Shown: positions 45,115 through 56,288 of the stretch, piece by piece | Layout: each line of letters starts with the position of its first letter | Numbering within the stretch: position 1 is the first letter of the stretch | Origin: Solirubrobacterales bacterium | GTDB lineage: Bacteria > Actinomycetota > Thermoleophilia > Solirubrobacterales > 70-9 | Reading direction: 5' to 3' | Length of the DNA: 56,288 nt | Assembly: GCA_017304845.1 (NCBI GenBank) | Contig: JAFKLL010000021.1 | Coordinates: forward strand, 1-56,288 | The notes under the pieces: model-generated | What the model was told of the DNA's origin: nothing | The model's input: the letters and a program-made list of their open reading frames with translations, nothing else | The model's database searches: none | Translations under genes and position numbers: made by a program

Positions 45115-46125
45115 CTACTCCGTGGCCGCCAGCAGGGCCAGATCCAGCGCCAACTCGTCCGGGTACTCCGCCCCGCCACGGGTCCAGAGCTCAAGTTCGG
45201 CCATCGCGATGGTCGCGTCGCGGATCCCCTCCACCGAGGTTCCCGAGAGGGAGTTGATCAGGCGCCGCGCCAGGAACGGCGGCATGCCGAGCTGCCGTTC
45301 CAGCTGGGACGGCTCGACGCCCGCCTCGAGCTTGACCAGGGCCTTGTGGGCACGTCGGATCGAGGTCGAGGTCGAGTAGACCGTGCTGCCGGCGGTGCTG
45401 CCCTGGGCAAGCAGACGCTCGGCCACGGCCAGCACCTCGGCCCGGTCCCCGCCGATGACCGCGTCACCCAAAGCGAAGGTGCTGGTCTCCGAGGTGTCGG
45501 TGACCATCTCCTCCAGGTCTTCGACGTCGACCATGCCGCCCTCCCCCGCCCAGAGCGCCAGACGGTCCAGCTCTGAGTTGAGACGGGGCAGGCTGTCCCC
45601 CATCCGCCCGATCATGAAGCGGGCCGCCTCCGGCGTCAACTCGAACTTCCGCGCCGCCGCACCCTCGATCAGGTGAACCGGGAGACGAGCCGCGTCGGGC
45701 GCGTCGTAGGTCAGCGTCTCGCCACCGACCTTCTTGACCGCCTCGCCGATCTTGCCGGGGATCTTGCCCCGGGCGATCAGCACGATGGTGGTCTCGGCCG
45801 GCGCCGAGAGCACCGCGTCGGTCACCGTCTGGGCCTGGTTCTTGCCCCATTTCTCGATCCGGTCCGCGAGCAGATAGCGACGGCCGGGAATCAGGGAAAG
45901 AGACCCGATCGCACCGGCCAGGGCGTCGGCGTCGGGACTGCCCTTGCCCTCCGCCGGCTCGAAGACCTCGAGGCTCCCGGCACCACCCTCGGACTCGGCC
46001 CGGCGCCGCAGCCGAGCGCGCGCCTCGTCGATCTTGGCGCTGTCGGTACCGTGGATCAGGTAGGCGGGCTTCACAGGTGAATCTTCCCCGATCGCCCGGC
46101 GGAGCGCCTTCCCGCGGCCGACCAT
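45115..46125 (-). CDS. holA: DNA polymerase III delta subunit
   Basis: 336-residue clamp-loader subunit that opens the beta clamp. The N-terminal part has KPAYLIHGTDSAKIDEARARL (degenerate P-loop region) and IPGRRYLLADRIEKWGKN; FELTPEAARFMIGRMGDSLPRL and the C-terminal helical collar follow the HolA pattern. The ATG overlaps the comEC stop codon (TGATG). The comEA-comEC-holA order facing rpsT is conserved in many Gram-positive bacteria, supporting the call despite the low sequence conservation of this family. Confidence 0.92.
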   Translation of the reverse strand: MVGRGKALRRAIGEDSPVKPAYLIHGTDSAKIDEARARLRRRAESEGGAGSLEVFEPAEGKGSPDADALAGAIGSLSLIPGRRYLLADRIEKWGKNQAQTVTDAVLSAPAETTIVLIARGKIPGKIGEAVKKVGGETLTYDAPDAARLPVHLIEGAAARKFELTPEAARFMIGRMGDSLPRLNSELDRLALWAGEGGMVDVEDLEEMVTDTSETSTFALGDAVIGGDRAEVLAVAERLLAQGSTAGSTVYSTSTSIRRAHKALVKLEAGVEPSQLERQLGMPPFLARRLINSLSGTSVEGIRDATIAMAELELWTRGGAEYPDELALDLALLAATE

Positions 46126-48428
46126 CACGCCCCCGTCTCGATCTGCCAAGAGCCACCGTCGAGCACGATCGAAACCGTCCCGTCGCGATCGGTCCGCATC
46201 GTCCGGACGCCGTCCTCGGAAAGAGCCGCCAGCACGGAATCGACCGGGTGGCCGTAGCGGTTCCCCTCCCCGACGGATATCACCGCCGCCCGGGGCGAGC
46301 CATGATCGAGAAGGGACTCCAGGCCCGAGTCCTCGCTGCCGTGATGGGAGACCTTGAGCACATCGATCGGCCCGGCTCCGATCGGCACCGATTCCGCCTC
46401 CGCGTCGCCGGTCAGCAACATGCGGAAGCGCCGGTACTCGAGCAACGCGACGATCGAGCGCAGGTTGGTCTCGGCCGTGTCCGGACCGGCCGGACTCGGA
46501 CCTCCGGCGGCCGGCGGCCAGATCAGGTCGAGCCGCACATCGCCGTCCCGCAGGACCTGTCCGGCCTGGGCCCGGAGCATCCTCGCCCCAGAGGCACGGG
46601 CCAGGTCGATCAACTCCGGAGGCGCCCGGTCGTAGACGAACCGCTCCACCGGGACCAGGCCGAACAGCCCCATCAGGCCGCCGTAGTGGTCGAGGTCCGG
46701 ATGCGTGAGCAGCACCGCGGCAAGCCGGTCCACGTCGGCGGACTCGAGCGCCCCGGCCAGATCGCCGTCCGGCGGTCCACCGTCGATCAGCAGCGGATCC
46801 CGGTTCCAGGGCCTGATCAGGATCGCGTCCCCCTGCCCGACGTCGAGCACCTCGACCCGCGCCCCGTGCGCCGGAGGCGCCGAGAGATGGCGCCGTCCGC
46901 CGCCGATCAGCCCCGGCAGCAGAAGGACGCCCGCCGCCAGAGCCAACGCCGCGCCGACGGCCAGGCCACGAGCCCCGATCGCCCGGCCTCTCTTCCAGAT
47001 CCTCAGACCGGCCAGCACGGCCGCACCGACGATCCCCCAGACCGCGATGAGACCTACCGGACCTCCGATCTTCACCCCCACGGTCGCCCACCCGGGCCGG
47101 CCGAACCACTCGGCCACCTGGGCGATCCAGGCCAGGCAGACCGACCCGAGCAGATTGAAAGGCGCCGCCAGGACCGGGTCGATCTGGCCGACCGCGACCG
47201 AGATCATCCCCGCCCACATGGCCGGGGCGACCGCCGGCAGCGCGACGATGTTGGCGGGGACGACCCCGACCGGGAGCTGCTCGAAGTGCAGGGCCGTCAA
47301 GGGAGCCGTGGCGATCGTCGCCGCGAACGTGACCGCGACCGCTTCCGCGAACGAGCCACGCCAGCCGTCGCCGCCGACGAGACCGGCCAGGCGGGTCTGG
47401 AACGGACGGGCCATCAGCATGATCCCCACCACCGCCACGAAGCTCAGTTGCCACCCGATGTCCGCCGTCGCCCGCGGGTCCAGCCCGAGAGTGACCAGTG
47501 CCGCCACCGCCAGCGCGTAGACCCGTGACGGCGCCCTGGTCGCAAGCGCCGCGATCATGCCCGCGACTCCCATCGCACCGGCCCGTTGGATGGAGGGCCC
47601 ACCGCCCGCCAACGGGACGTAGAGCAGGATCAAACCCGCGACCACGACCAGTCGGGCTCGCGGACCGATCCCGGTCACGGCCAGGAAAGGCATCGCCAGC
47701 ACAGCGAGTAGCACTACGTTCTGTCCCGAGACGGCGAGAAGATGGGCCAGGCCCGACCGGCGGAAATCCTCCTCCGTGCGTTCGTCGATCCCGTCGTCCT
47801 GCCCCAGCACGAAACCCCGCGAAAGCGAAGCCTCCCTCACGGGCACGCCGACCCCGAGCGCTTCCGCGGCCCGGTCGCGCATCCCGTCGATGACTCCGGA
47901 CAGGCCGCCGCGACGGCGTCCGGTCGGTCGCATCTCCTCCGCCCTCAGGACCCGGGAGATGCCCATTCGCCTCAGACTGCCGGCCAGCCAGTCCGGGGGA
48001 TCCGCGACATCGCCCCTGACCTCCAACCCGAGACCGACCCGGGCCCTCGGCTCCTCCCCGGCCGGAGCTTCGACCAGGACCCGACCGCGGTCGGTGGCGA
48101 ACTGGAAGCGCGTGACGCCACGCGAGGTCGACGGTTCCGCCACGACGAAGCCACTCAGACGAGCGGCACCGTCACCGTCATAGGCCCGGCCGTCGATCGC
48201 GTCGAGCCGCGCCTGCCCGACCAACACGCCGACCAGGGCCGCGGCCAACCCGAGCAGGAGCAGGCCGGACCAGCCGACCCGTCCCCGCTCGATCAGCGCC
48301 AGCCCGACAAGACCCGCCGTCACGGCCGGTCGCAGCCACCCGCCGTTCCAGCCGACGAACGGGGACGCCGCCAGCCCGACCGCCCCTCCGACCGCCGAAG
48401 CGACACGCCAGTCGGCGAGCGCCCTCAT
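46125..48428 (-). CDS. comEC: ComEC/Rec2 DNA internalisation channel
   Basis: 767-residue membrane protein: N-terminal DUF4131-like part with two helices and an OB-like segment (about 85-160), the central Competence channel domain (about 205-480) starting near HLLAVSGQNVVLLA, and a C-terminal metallo-beta-lactamase-like domain (about 515-760) with LTHPDLDHYGGL, LLTGDAEAES and VSHHGSEDS. The channel carries single-stranded DNA across the membrane in natural transformation; the MBL domain may degrade the non-transported strand. Its ATG overlaps the comEA stop codon. Confidence 0.95.
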   Translation of the reverse strand: MRALADWRVASAVGGAVGLAASPFVGWNGGWLRPAVTAGLVGLALIERGRVGWSGLLLLGLAAALVGVLVGQARLDAIDGRAYDGDGAARLSGFVVAEPSTSRGVTRFQFATDRGRVLVEAPAGEEPRARVGLGLEVRGDVADPPDWLAGSLRRMGISRVLRAEEMRPTGRRRGGLSGVIDGMRDRAAEALGVGVPVREASLSRGFVLGQDDGIDERTEEDFRRSGLAHLLAVSGQNVVLLAVLAMPFLAVTGIGPRARLVVVAGLILLYVPLAGGGPSIQRAGAMGVAGMIAALATRAPSRVYALAVAALVTLGLDPRATADIGWQLSFVAVVGIMLMARPFQTRLAGLVGGDGWRGSFAEAVAVTFAATIATAPLTALHFEQLPVGVVPANIVALPAVAPAMWAGMISVAVGQIDPVLAAPFNLLGSVCLAWIAQVAEWFGRPGWATVGVKIGGPVGLIAVWGIVGAAVLAGLRIWKRGRAIGARGLAVGAALALAAGVLLLPGLIGGGRRHLSAPPAHGARVEVLDVGQGDAILIRPWNRDPLLIDGGPPDGDLAGALESADVDRLAAVLLTHPDLDHYGGLMGLFGLVPVERFVYDRAPPELIDLARASGARMLRAQAGQVLRDGDVRLDLIWPPAAGGPSPAGPDTAETNLRSIVALLEYRRFRMLLTGDAEAESVPIGAGPIDVLKVSHHGSEDSGLESLLDHGSPRAAVISVGEGNRYGHPVDSVLAALSEDGVRTMRTDRDGTVSIVLDGGSWQIETGA

Positions 48429-49021
48429 GGCGCCAGGGCCGATCGCAGGGACTCCATCGTGACCGGGCCGATCCCGCTGACCTGATCGAGGTCGTCGACC
48501 GACCCCAGCCCGCCCTGGGATTCACGGAACTCGAGAATCTTCTGAGCAGTGACCGGACCGATCCCGTCGATCTTCTCCAGCTGCTCCTGCGTCGCGGTGC
48601 CGAGACTGATCGGCGCCTCGGCCCCGGCACCACCACCGGAGCCCGCCGCTGCCGCCTCGGTCCGCGACGGCACCACGACCTGCTGCCCGTCGCTCAGCGT
48701 CGCCGCCCTGTTGATCGCGCCGGTGGTGGCCGCCCCGGTGATCCCGCCCGCCCGGGCTATCGCGTCGATCACCCGAGCGCCCTGCGGGAAACGGTAGACG
48801 CCGGGGCGCCTGACCGCCCCGGCCACGTCCACCACCAGGCGGCGGCTGCCGCCGCTCGCCGAGAAGCCCTGCCGTTCGCCACCCTCGGCGGCGACCCTTG
48901 ACGAGCCCGCCGCGAAAGCCGCCTGTTCGTCCTTCTCCCCCCGGATCGAGCTCAGGCCGACCAGCAGCAGGACCACTCCCACCGCCACGTAGACAGCTAT
49001 CTGACCGTTGATCCGGGGCAT
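48425..49021 (-). CDS. comEA: ComEA-type DNA receptor
   Basis: 198-residue membrane-anchored DNA-binding protein: one helix (residues about 8-26), linker, an SLBB domain (about 62-120, VDVAGAVRRPGVYRFPQGARV), a Gly/Ala linker and a C-terminal double helix-hairpin-helix (IDGIGPVTAQKILEFRE and VSGIGPVTMESLR). It binds double-stranded DNA outside the membrane and hands it to ComEC encoded next. Presence of both suggests transformability, but no type IV pilus genes are in the window. Confidence 0.94.
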   Translation of the reverse strand: MPRINGQIAVYVAVGVVLLLVGLSSIRGEKDEQAAFAAGSSRVAAEGGERQGFSASGGSRRLVVDVAGAVRRPGVYRFPQGARVIDAIARAGGITGAATTGAINRAATLSDGQQVVVPSRTEAAAAGSGGGAGAEAPISLGTATQEQLEKIDGIGPVTAQKILEFRESQGGLGSVDDLDQVSGIGPVTMESLRSALAP

Positions 49022-49091
49022 GCCCGGACCGTGCCAGCAATCAGCTCACATGTGTTTCGACAGGCGCAACAATTGTGTTACGCCGCTCGGT

Positions 49092-51590
<2,499 letters not shown>

Positions 51591-51598
51591 GGCGCCGG

Positions 51599-51604
51599 AT
51601 TCTA
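51599..51604 (-). promoter_or_regulatory. Leaderless-type -10 hexamer (TAGAAT) for leuS
   Basis: TAGAAT on the minus strand, eight bases before the leuS ATG; no Shine-Dalgarno. Confidence 0.55.
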
Positions 51605-51624
51605 TGTTTCGGGCGGGCAGCCGG

Positions 51625-52626
51625 TCAGGCGCCCGACGGACGCCACTGGCGGATGTCCGGCAGCGGCCTCAGGTTCGGCTCGACCTGCTCGCGGACCGCC
51701 TCGAAGTCGGGTGGCAGGGAGAGCCGCTCTCCCAGCGTGTCCGGAGACTCGTCGGTGGCGAATCCGGGGCCGATCGTCGCGAGCTCGAACAGGACCCCGC
51801 CCGGCTCGCGGAAGTACAGCGCCCGGAAGTAGAAGCGGTCGATGACCGGCGTGATGTAGAGCCCGGCCGACGCGACCCGCTCCCGCCACTCGGCGTGCTG
51901 ATCCATCGAGGAAGCCCAGGCGATGTGATGAACGGTCCCGGCGCCCTGCAGAGCCCGCTCGGCCGGGGCCTCGTCCAGGTAGTAGAAGCCGTGTCGGGCC
52001 TCGAAGCCCTCGCCAGCCTCACCGGCCAACTCCCAACGACCCTCGCCCTGGTCGGTGAAGCCGAGCACCTGGCCCAGCACCTGTTCGGTCACCTCGCGGT
52101 TGCCGGAGAAGGCGCGGGCGCCGTGGAATCCCTGGATCGCATGCTCGGCCGGGATCTCGACGTGGGCCGGGATCAGCGGCGCGTCCGGCCCGTCGTAGAC
52201 GAGGATCTCGTGGGTCAGGCCCTCGGGGTCGCTGAACATGAGGGTGTCGCCGTCCCCCGTCGGCCCGACCCCGTGGGAGACGGCCGCTGCATCGGAGCTG
52301 CGAACCGTGGTCACGCCGGCCCCGGCGAGACGCTCCGCCCAGTAGTCGAGCGACTCGGACGAGCCGACCCGCCAGAGGATGCGGTGGATCATCCCGGCGC
52401 CCGCCCGGCCCGGACGGGCGCCCGGGTACTCGAAGAAGGTCAGGTCGAATCCGGGGGTGCCCTTCTCGTCGCCGTAGAAAAGGTGATAGACGGAGGGATC
52501 GTCCTGGTTCACCGTCCGCTTGACCAATCTCATGCCGAGCAGACCGGCGTAGAACTCGACGTTGCCGGGGGCGTCCCCGGTGATGCAGCTGATGTGGTGC
52601 ACGCCGTTGAGGCTGAGATCCGTCAT
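51625..52626 (-). CDS. VOC-family ring-cleaving dioxygenase (MhqO-like)
   Basis: 333-residue protein with two glyoxalase/VOC domains (about 5-140 and 155-285). Metal ligands are visible: His in [11 protein letters not shown], His in [10 protein letters not shown] and Glu in [13 protein letters not shown]. The layout and the [20 protein letters not shown] segment match the MhqO/LinE-like hydroquinone dioxygenase group, often linked to quinone detoxification. The substrate here is unproven. A TATCTT hexamer precedes the ATG by six bases; it is divergent from the SRPBCC gene. Confidence 0.9.
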   Translation of the reverse strand: MTDLSLNGVHHISCITGDAPGNVEFYAGLLGMRLVKRTVNQDDPSVYHLFYGDEKGTPGFDLTFFEYPGARPGRAGAGMIHRILWRVGSSESLDYWAERLAGAGVTTVRSSDAAAVSHGVGPTGDGDTLMFSDPEGLTHEILVYDGPDAPLIPAHVEIPAEHAIQGFHGARAFSGNREVTEQVLGQVLGFTDQGEGRWELAGEAGEGFEARHGFYYLDEAPAERALQGAGTVHHIAWASSMDQHAEWRERVASAGLYITPVIDRFYFRALYFREPGGVLFELATIGPGFATDESPDTLGERLSLPPDFEAVREQVEPNLRPLPDIRQWRPSGA

Positions 52627-52632
52627 GGACCC

Positions 52633-52638
52633 AAGATA
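52633..52638 (-). promoter_or_regulatory. Leaderless-type -10 hexamer (TATCTT)
   Basis: TATCTT on the minus strand, six bases before the dioxygenase ATG at 52626. Confidence 0.55.
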
Positions 52639-52679
52639 CCCGGCCGGTCAACTCGGCTCGAAGCGTCAGGACGCGGGGA

Positions 52680-52685
52680 TAGCAT
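52680..52685 (+). promoter_or_regulatory. Leaderless-type -10 hexamer (TAGCAT)
   Basis: TAGCAT ends six bases before the ATG of the SRPBCC gene at 52692; divergent partner of the hexamer at 52633-52638. Confidence 0.55.
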
Positions 52686-52691
52686 CCGCGC

Positions 52692-53141
52692 ATGGGAATC
52701 CTTGAAGCCTCACGTACCGTCGAGATCGACGCCCCGAAGTCCAAGTGCTACGAGATCATCTCCGACCTCGCCTCCACCCCGGATTGGCAGGAATCGATGA
52801 ACTCGCTCGACGTGCTCGAGACCGACTCCGAGGGCCGTCCCAGCCTGGTCGAGATCAAGTCGGACGCCAAGGTCCGGGAGGTCTCCTCGCGGGTCGCCTT
52901 CGAGTATCAGCCCGAGGACGGCATGACCTGGGAGCAGAAGAAGGGCGACCTCAAGTGGATGAAGGGAAGCTGGACGCTCGAGGATCTGGGCGACGGGCGG
53001 ACCCGCGCCACCTACGCCCTCAAGGGCGACACCGGCCGCATGCTGGGCCTGCTGATCAAGGGCCCGGTGCAGGACAAGCTGAAGGAATGGTTGACGAAGG
53101 ACGCGGCGGACGGGCTCAAGGCCCGCGCCGAGTCCGCCTGA
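52692..53141 (+). CDS. SRPBCC (START-like) family protein
   Basis: 149-residue single-domain protein of the SRPBCC/polyketide cyclase fold. It begins with ASRTVEIDAPKSKCYEIISD, the usual first strand and helix; strands with RVAFEYQPEDGMTW and LGDGRTRATYALKG follow, and a long C-terminal helix (GPVQDKLKEWLTKDAADGL) closes the hydrophobic cavity. Such proteins bind small hydrophobic ligands; actinobacterial members of this type are often annotated as cyclases or membrane-associated ligand carriers. The ligand is unknown. A strong palindrome lies 11 bases past the stop codon. Confidence 0.88.
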   Translation: MGILEASRTVEIDAPKSKCYEIISDLASTPDWQESMNSLDVLETDSEGRPSLVEIKSDAKVREVSSRVAFEYQPEDGMTWEQKKGDLKWMKGSWTLEDLGDGRTRATYALKGDTGRMLGLLIKGPVQDKLKEWLTKDAADGLKARAESA

Positions 53142-53152
53142 ACGCGAATCCT

Positions 53153-53187
53153 GCGCGGAAACGTACGCCGGGCGTACGTTTCCGCGC
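53153..53187. terminator. Long perfect hairpin between convergent genes
   Basis: GCGCGGAAACGTACGC (53153-53168), loop CGG, and its exact complement (53172-53187): a 16-bp perfect stem with a three-base loop, 11 bases from one stop codon and nine from the other. No T-run. Probably a bidirectional terminator or convergent-transcript stop. Confidence 0.6.
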
Positions 53188-53196
53188 TGGATTTCT

Positions 53197-54684
<1,488 letters not shown>

Positions 54685-54696
54685 CTAGCCCGGCCC

Positions 54697-55629
54697 CTAG
54701 GACGAAGCAAGCGGCCCGTAGGTGTCGGGCCGGCGCGTGGTGAGGAAGGGGAACAGGGTGAGCCAGTCCTCGCGCTGGTCCAGGTCGAGGTCGGCGATCA
54801 GCACCGAATCCTCGTATCGCGAGGCCTGAACGAGCACCCGGCCGTAGGGATCGCTGATGAAGGAGGAGCCGTAGAAGGTGAGCGGGCCCTCGGTGCCGAT
54901 CCGGTTGACGGCGATCATGAAGGTGCCGTTGGCGATGCCGTTGCCGACGATGACGCGTTCCCAGAGCGGTTCGGTGTCGAAGTCCGGATGGTCGGGCTCG
55001 GATCCGATCGCGGTCGGGTAGACGATCACCTCCGCACCGGCCAGCGAGTAGGCCCGCGCCAGCTCCGGAAACCACTGGTCCCAGCAGGTCGGGAAGCCGA
55101 AACGGGCCTCGCCGACGCCGACCACCGGGTAGCCGGTGTCACCGGGCCGGAAGTAGCGGTCCTCGTAATACCCCGCCGTGATCGGGATGTGGAGCTTCCT
55201 GGTCCGGGCGACGAGCTCGCCTTCGGGCGAGTAACAGATCGCCGTGTTGAAGCCGATCCCTCCGTCCTCGGCCTTCTCGTAGAGCGAGGCGTGGACGTGG
55301 GCGCCCGTCTCCGCCGCCATCTCCCGCGCGAGATCGCTGGTCGGGCCGTCGCCGATCACCTCGGCGTAGGCGGCGGCCTCCTCGACCGCATCCTCGGTGA
55401 TCGCGAAGTAGGGCGAAAGCGTGAGCTCCTGGAGGCAGACGATCTTCGCGCCCCGCGCGGCGGCGATGCGGATGCCGTCGGCCAGCCGCGCCCGATGGAC
55501 CTCGGGATCGCTGTACCACTCCATCTGGACCGCGCCGACCCGGAACGGCTCCCGCTCCGGAGGCTCGACTCTCGCCATCGACTCGGGGACTGGTCCGGTC
55601 GCGTCAATGACTTCGAATCGATGCTCCAT
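54697..55629 (-). CDS. aguB: N-carbamoylputrescine amidase
   Basis: 310-residue nitrilase-superfamily hydrolase that converts N-carbamoylputrescine to putrescine, CO2 and ammonia. The Glu-Lys-Cys triad is visible in IVCLQELTLSPYF, RTRKLHIPITAGYYE and FGFPTCWDQWFPE; the last block is diagnostic of AguB. About 20 extra residues precede the catalytic domain. The adjacent agmatine deiminase gene provides its substrate. TACACT lies six bases before the ATG, suggesting its own leaderless transcript despite the short gap to aguA. Confidence 0.95.
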   Translation of the reverse strand: MEHRFEVIDATGPVPESMARVEPPEREPFRVGAVQMEWYSDPEVHRARLADGIRIAAARGAKIVCLQELTLSPYFAITEDAVEEAAAYAEVIGDGPTSDLAREMAAETGAHVHASLYEKAEDGGIGFNTAICYSPEGELVARTRKLHIPITAGYYEDRYFRPGDTGYPVVGVGEARFGFPTCWDQWFPELARAYSLAGAEVIVYPTAIGSEPDHPDFDTEPLWERVIVGNGIANGTFMIAVNRIGTEGPLTFYGSSFISDPYGRVLVQASRYEDSVLIADLDLDQREDWLTLFPFLTTRRPDTYGPLASS

Positions 55630-55635
55630 CCGGCG

Positions 55636-55641
55636 AGTGTA
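55636..55641 (-). promoter_or_regulatory. Leaderless-type -10 hexamer (TACACT) for aguB
   Basis: TACACT on the minus strand, six bases before the aguB ATG, within the 39-base gap after aguA. Confidence 0.55.
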
Positions 55642-55668
55642 CCTCCGAGTCTTTCCTGGCCCGGCCGC

Positions 55669-56288
55669 TCAGACGGCCGGCACCTGCTGGGTGATGCAGT
55701 GGATGCCGCCCCCGCCGAGCGCCAGGGTGCGGCCGTCGATACCGACCGCCTCCCGCCCCGGGTAGAGACGGCCGAGCAGCTCCAGCGCCTGGGCGTCCAT
55801 GTCCGGGTCGATCCCGCTGACCGGGACGATCAGGGCGCCGTTCGCGACGTAGAAGTTCGTGTACGGGACCACCACCTCCTCCCCGTCCTCGCGCCGGATC
55901 CGCGGCAGGAGGTCGAGCTCCACAACGTCGATCCCCGCCCCTTCCAGGATCGCCGCGTTGGCGCGGGCGTTCTCGAAGTTCGGGTCCCCCTCCGGGGCGG
56001 TCTGGAGCAGAGCGCGGCCCGGCTCGACGAAGGCGCAGATGTTGTCGACGTGACCGTCGGTGTCGGCGTCCTCGATCAGGCCCTGGCCCAGCCAGACCAT
56101 CCTGTCTACGCCGAGCGGGCCCGCCACCTCCCGTTCGATCTGGTCCCGGTCGAGACCGGGGTTCCGGGTCGGAGCGAGCAGGCATTGCTCGGTGGTGAGC
56201 AGGGTTCCCTCACCGTCGACCGCGATCGACCCGCCCTCCAGGACCAGATCGGACGGGATCCGCTCCACGCCGAGGTGATCGAGGATCC
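55669..56288 (-). CDS. aguA: Agmatine deiminase, 5' part beyond window
   Basis: C-terminal 205 residues of an agmatine deiminase (peptidyl-arginine deiminase-like fold), which converts agmatine to N-carbamoylputrescine. Present are VLEGGSIAVDGEGTLLTTEQC, the catalytic His/Asp block EDADTDGHVDN, and the C-terminal GGGGIHCITQQ with the nucleophilic Cys. Roughly the first 40 percent of the usual 340 residues lie beyond base 56288. With aguB it completes the agmatine route to putrescine. Confidence 0.95.
   Translation of the reverse strand, partial: ILDHLGVERIPSDLVLEGGSIAVDGEGTLLTTEQCLLAPTRNPGLDRDQIEREVAGPLGVDRMVWLGQGLIEDADTDGHVDNICAFVEPGRALLQTAPEGDPNFENARANAAILEGAGIDVVELDLLPRIRREDGEEVVVPYTNFYVANGALIVPVSGIDPDMDAQALELLGRLYPGREAVGIDGRTLALGGGGIHCITQQVPAV

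Noticed and set aside
49022..49091. Small palindromes CACATGTG and ACAATTGT upstream of comEA as a competence-regulator site
   Set aside because: Each is only eight bases and matches no regulator motif that I can name with confidence.

Overview
The window is a compact, GC-rich chromosomal segment of housekeeping and biosynthetic genes, most of them on the minus strand. It has no tRNA, rRNA, transposase, integrase or CRISPR array that I can see. The gene content suggests an actinobacterium: a deazaflavin (F420)-type nitroreductase, an HrcA-DnaJ-PrmA block, a PhoH-YbeY-Era block, a HadA/HadB-like MaoC pair, and many leaderless-type starts. Secreted proteins with basic, Cys-containing C-terminal modules point to Thermoleophilia/Solirubrobacterales. 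That placement is an inference from style, not a phylogenetic result.

Layout. 1-5.3 kb: the 5' part of a methylmalonate-semialdehyde dehydrogenase, two META-domain envelope proteins, an MFS transporter, an F420-type reductase and a DMT transporter. 5.3-16 kb: DNA polymerase I, a secreted alpha/beta hydrolase, an ACT-domain malic enzyme, a flavin reductase coupled to an RTX-repeat exported protein, a TIGR01777 epimerase and a secreted GDPD-family protein. 16-26.2 kb: 6-phosphofructokinase (with PPi-type active-site residues), a 60-aa membrane protein, and tryptophan biosynthesis in two blocks, hisIE-trpE-trpG-trpD-trpC and trpF-trpB-trpA, separated by an HtrA-type protease. 26.2-30.9 kb: a lipoprotein, a divergent YpfJ-type zinc metalloprotease, and a five-gene cassette of one SipW/ER-type signal peptidase with four small exported proteins, at least one carrying a TasA/SipW-type signal region.

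31-45 kb: era, ybeY, phoH, yqeY, a small membrane protein, murI, prmA, dnaJ, hrcA, two MaoC-type dehydratase subunits, lepA, a large GT-C-like membrane protein, murJ and the divergent rpsT with a clear intrinsic terminator. 45-56 kb: holA, comEC, comEA, leuS, a VOC dioxygenase, an SRPBCC protein, a collagen-like surface protein, and the agmatine-to-putrescine pair aguB/aguA (aguA cut by the window end).

Cross-cutting signals. (1) Eighteen genes at the head of a transcription unit have a TANNNT hexamer exactly 6-8 nt before the start codon and no Shine-Dalgarno, the signature of leaderless mRNAs; only a minority, notably surface-protein genes, have AGGAGG-type sites. (2) A 51-bp palindromic element occurs twice, about 17 kb apart, in intergenic DNA. 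(3) Several intergenic regions hold strong inverted repeats without T-runs. The best candidate for an under-described system is the SipW/TasA-like secretion cassette at 27.7-30.9 kb.
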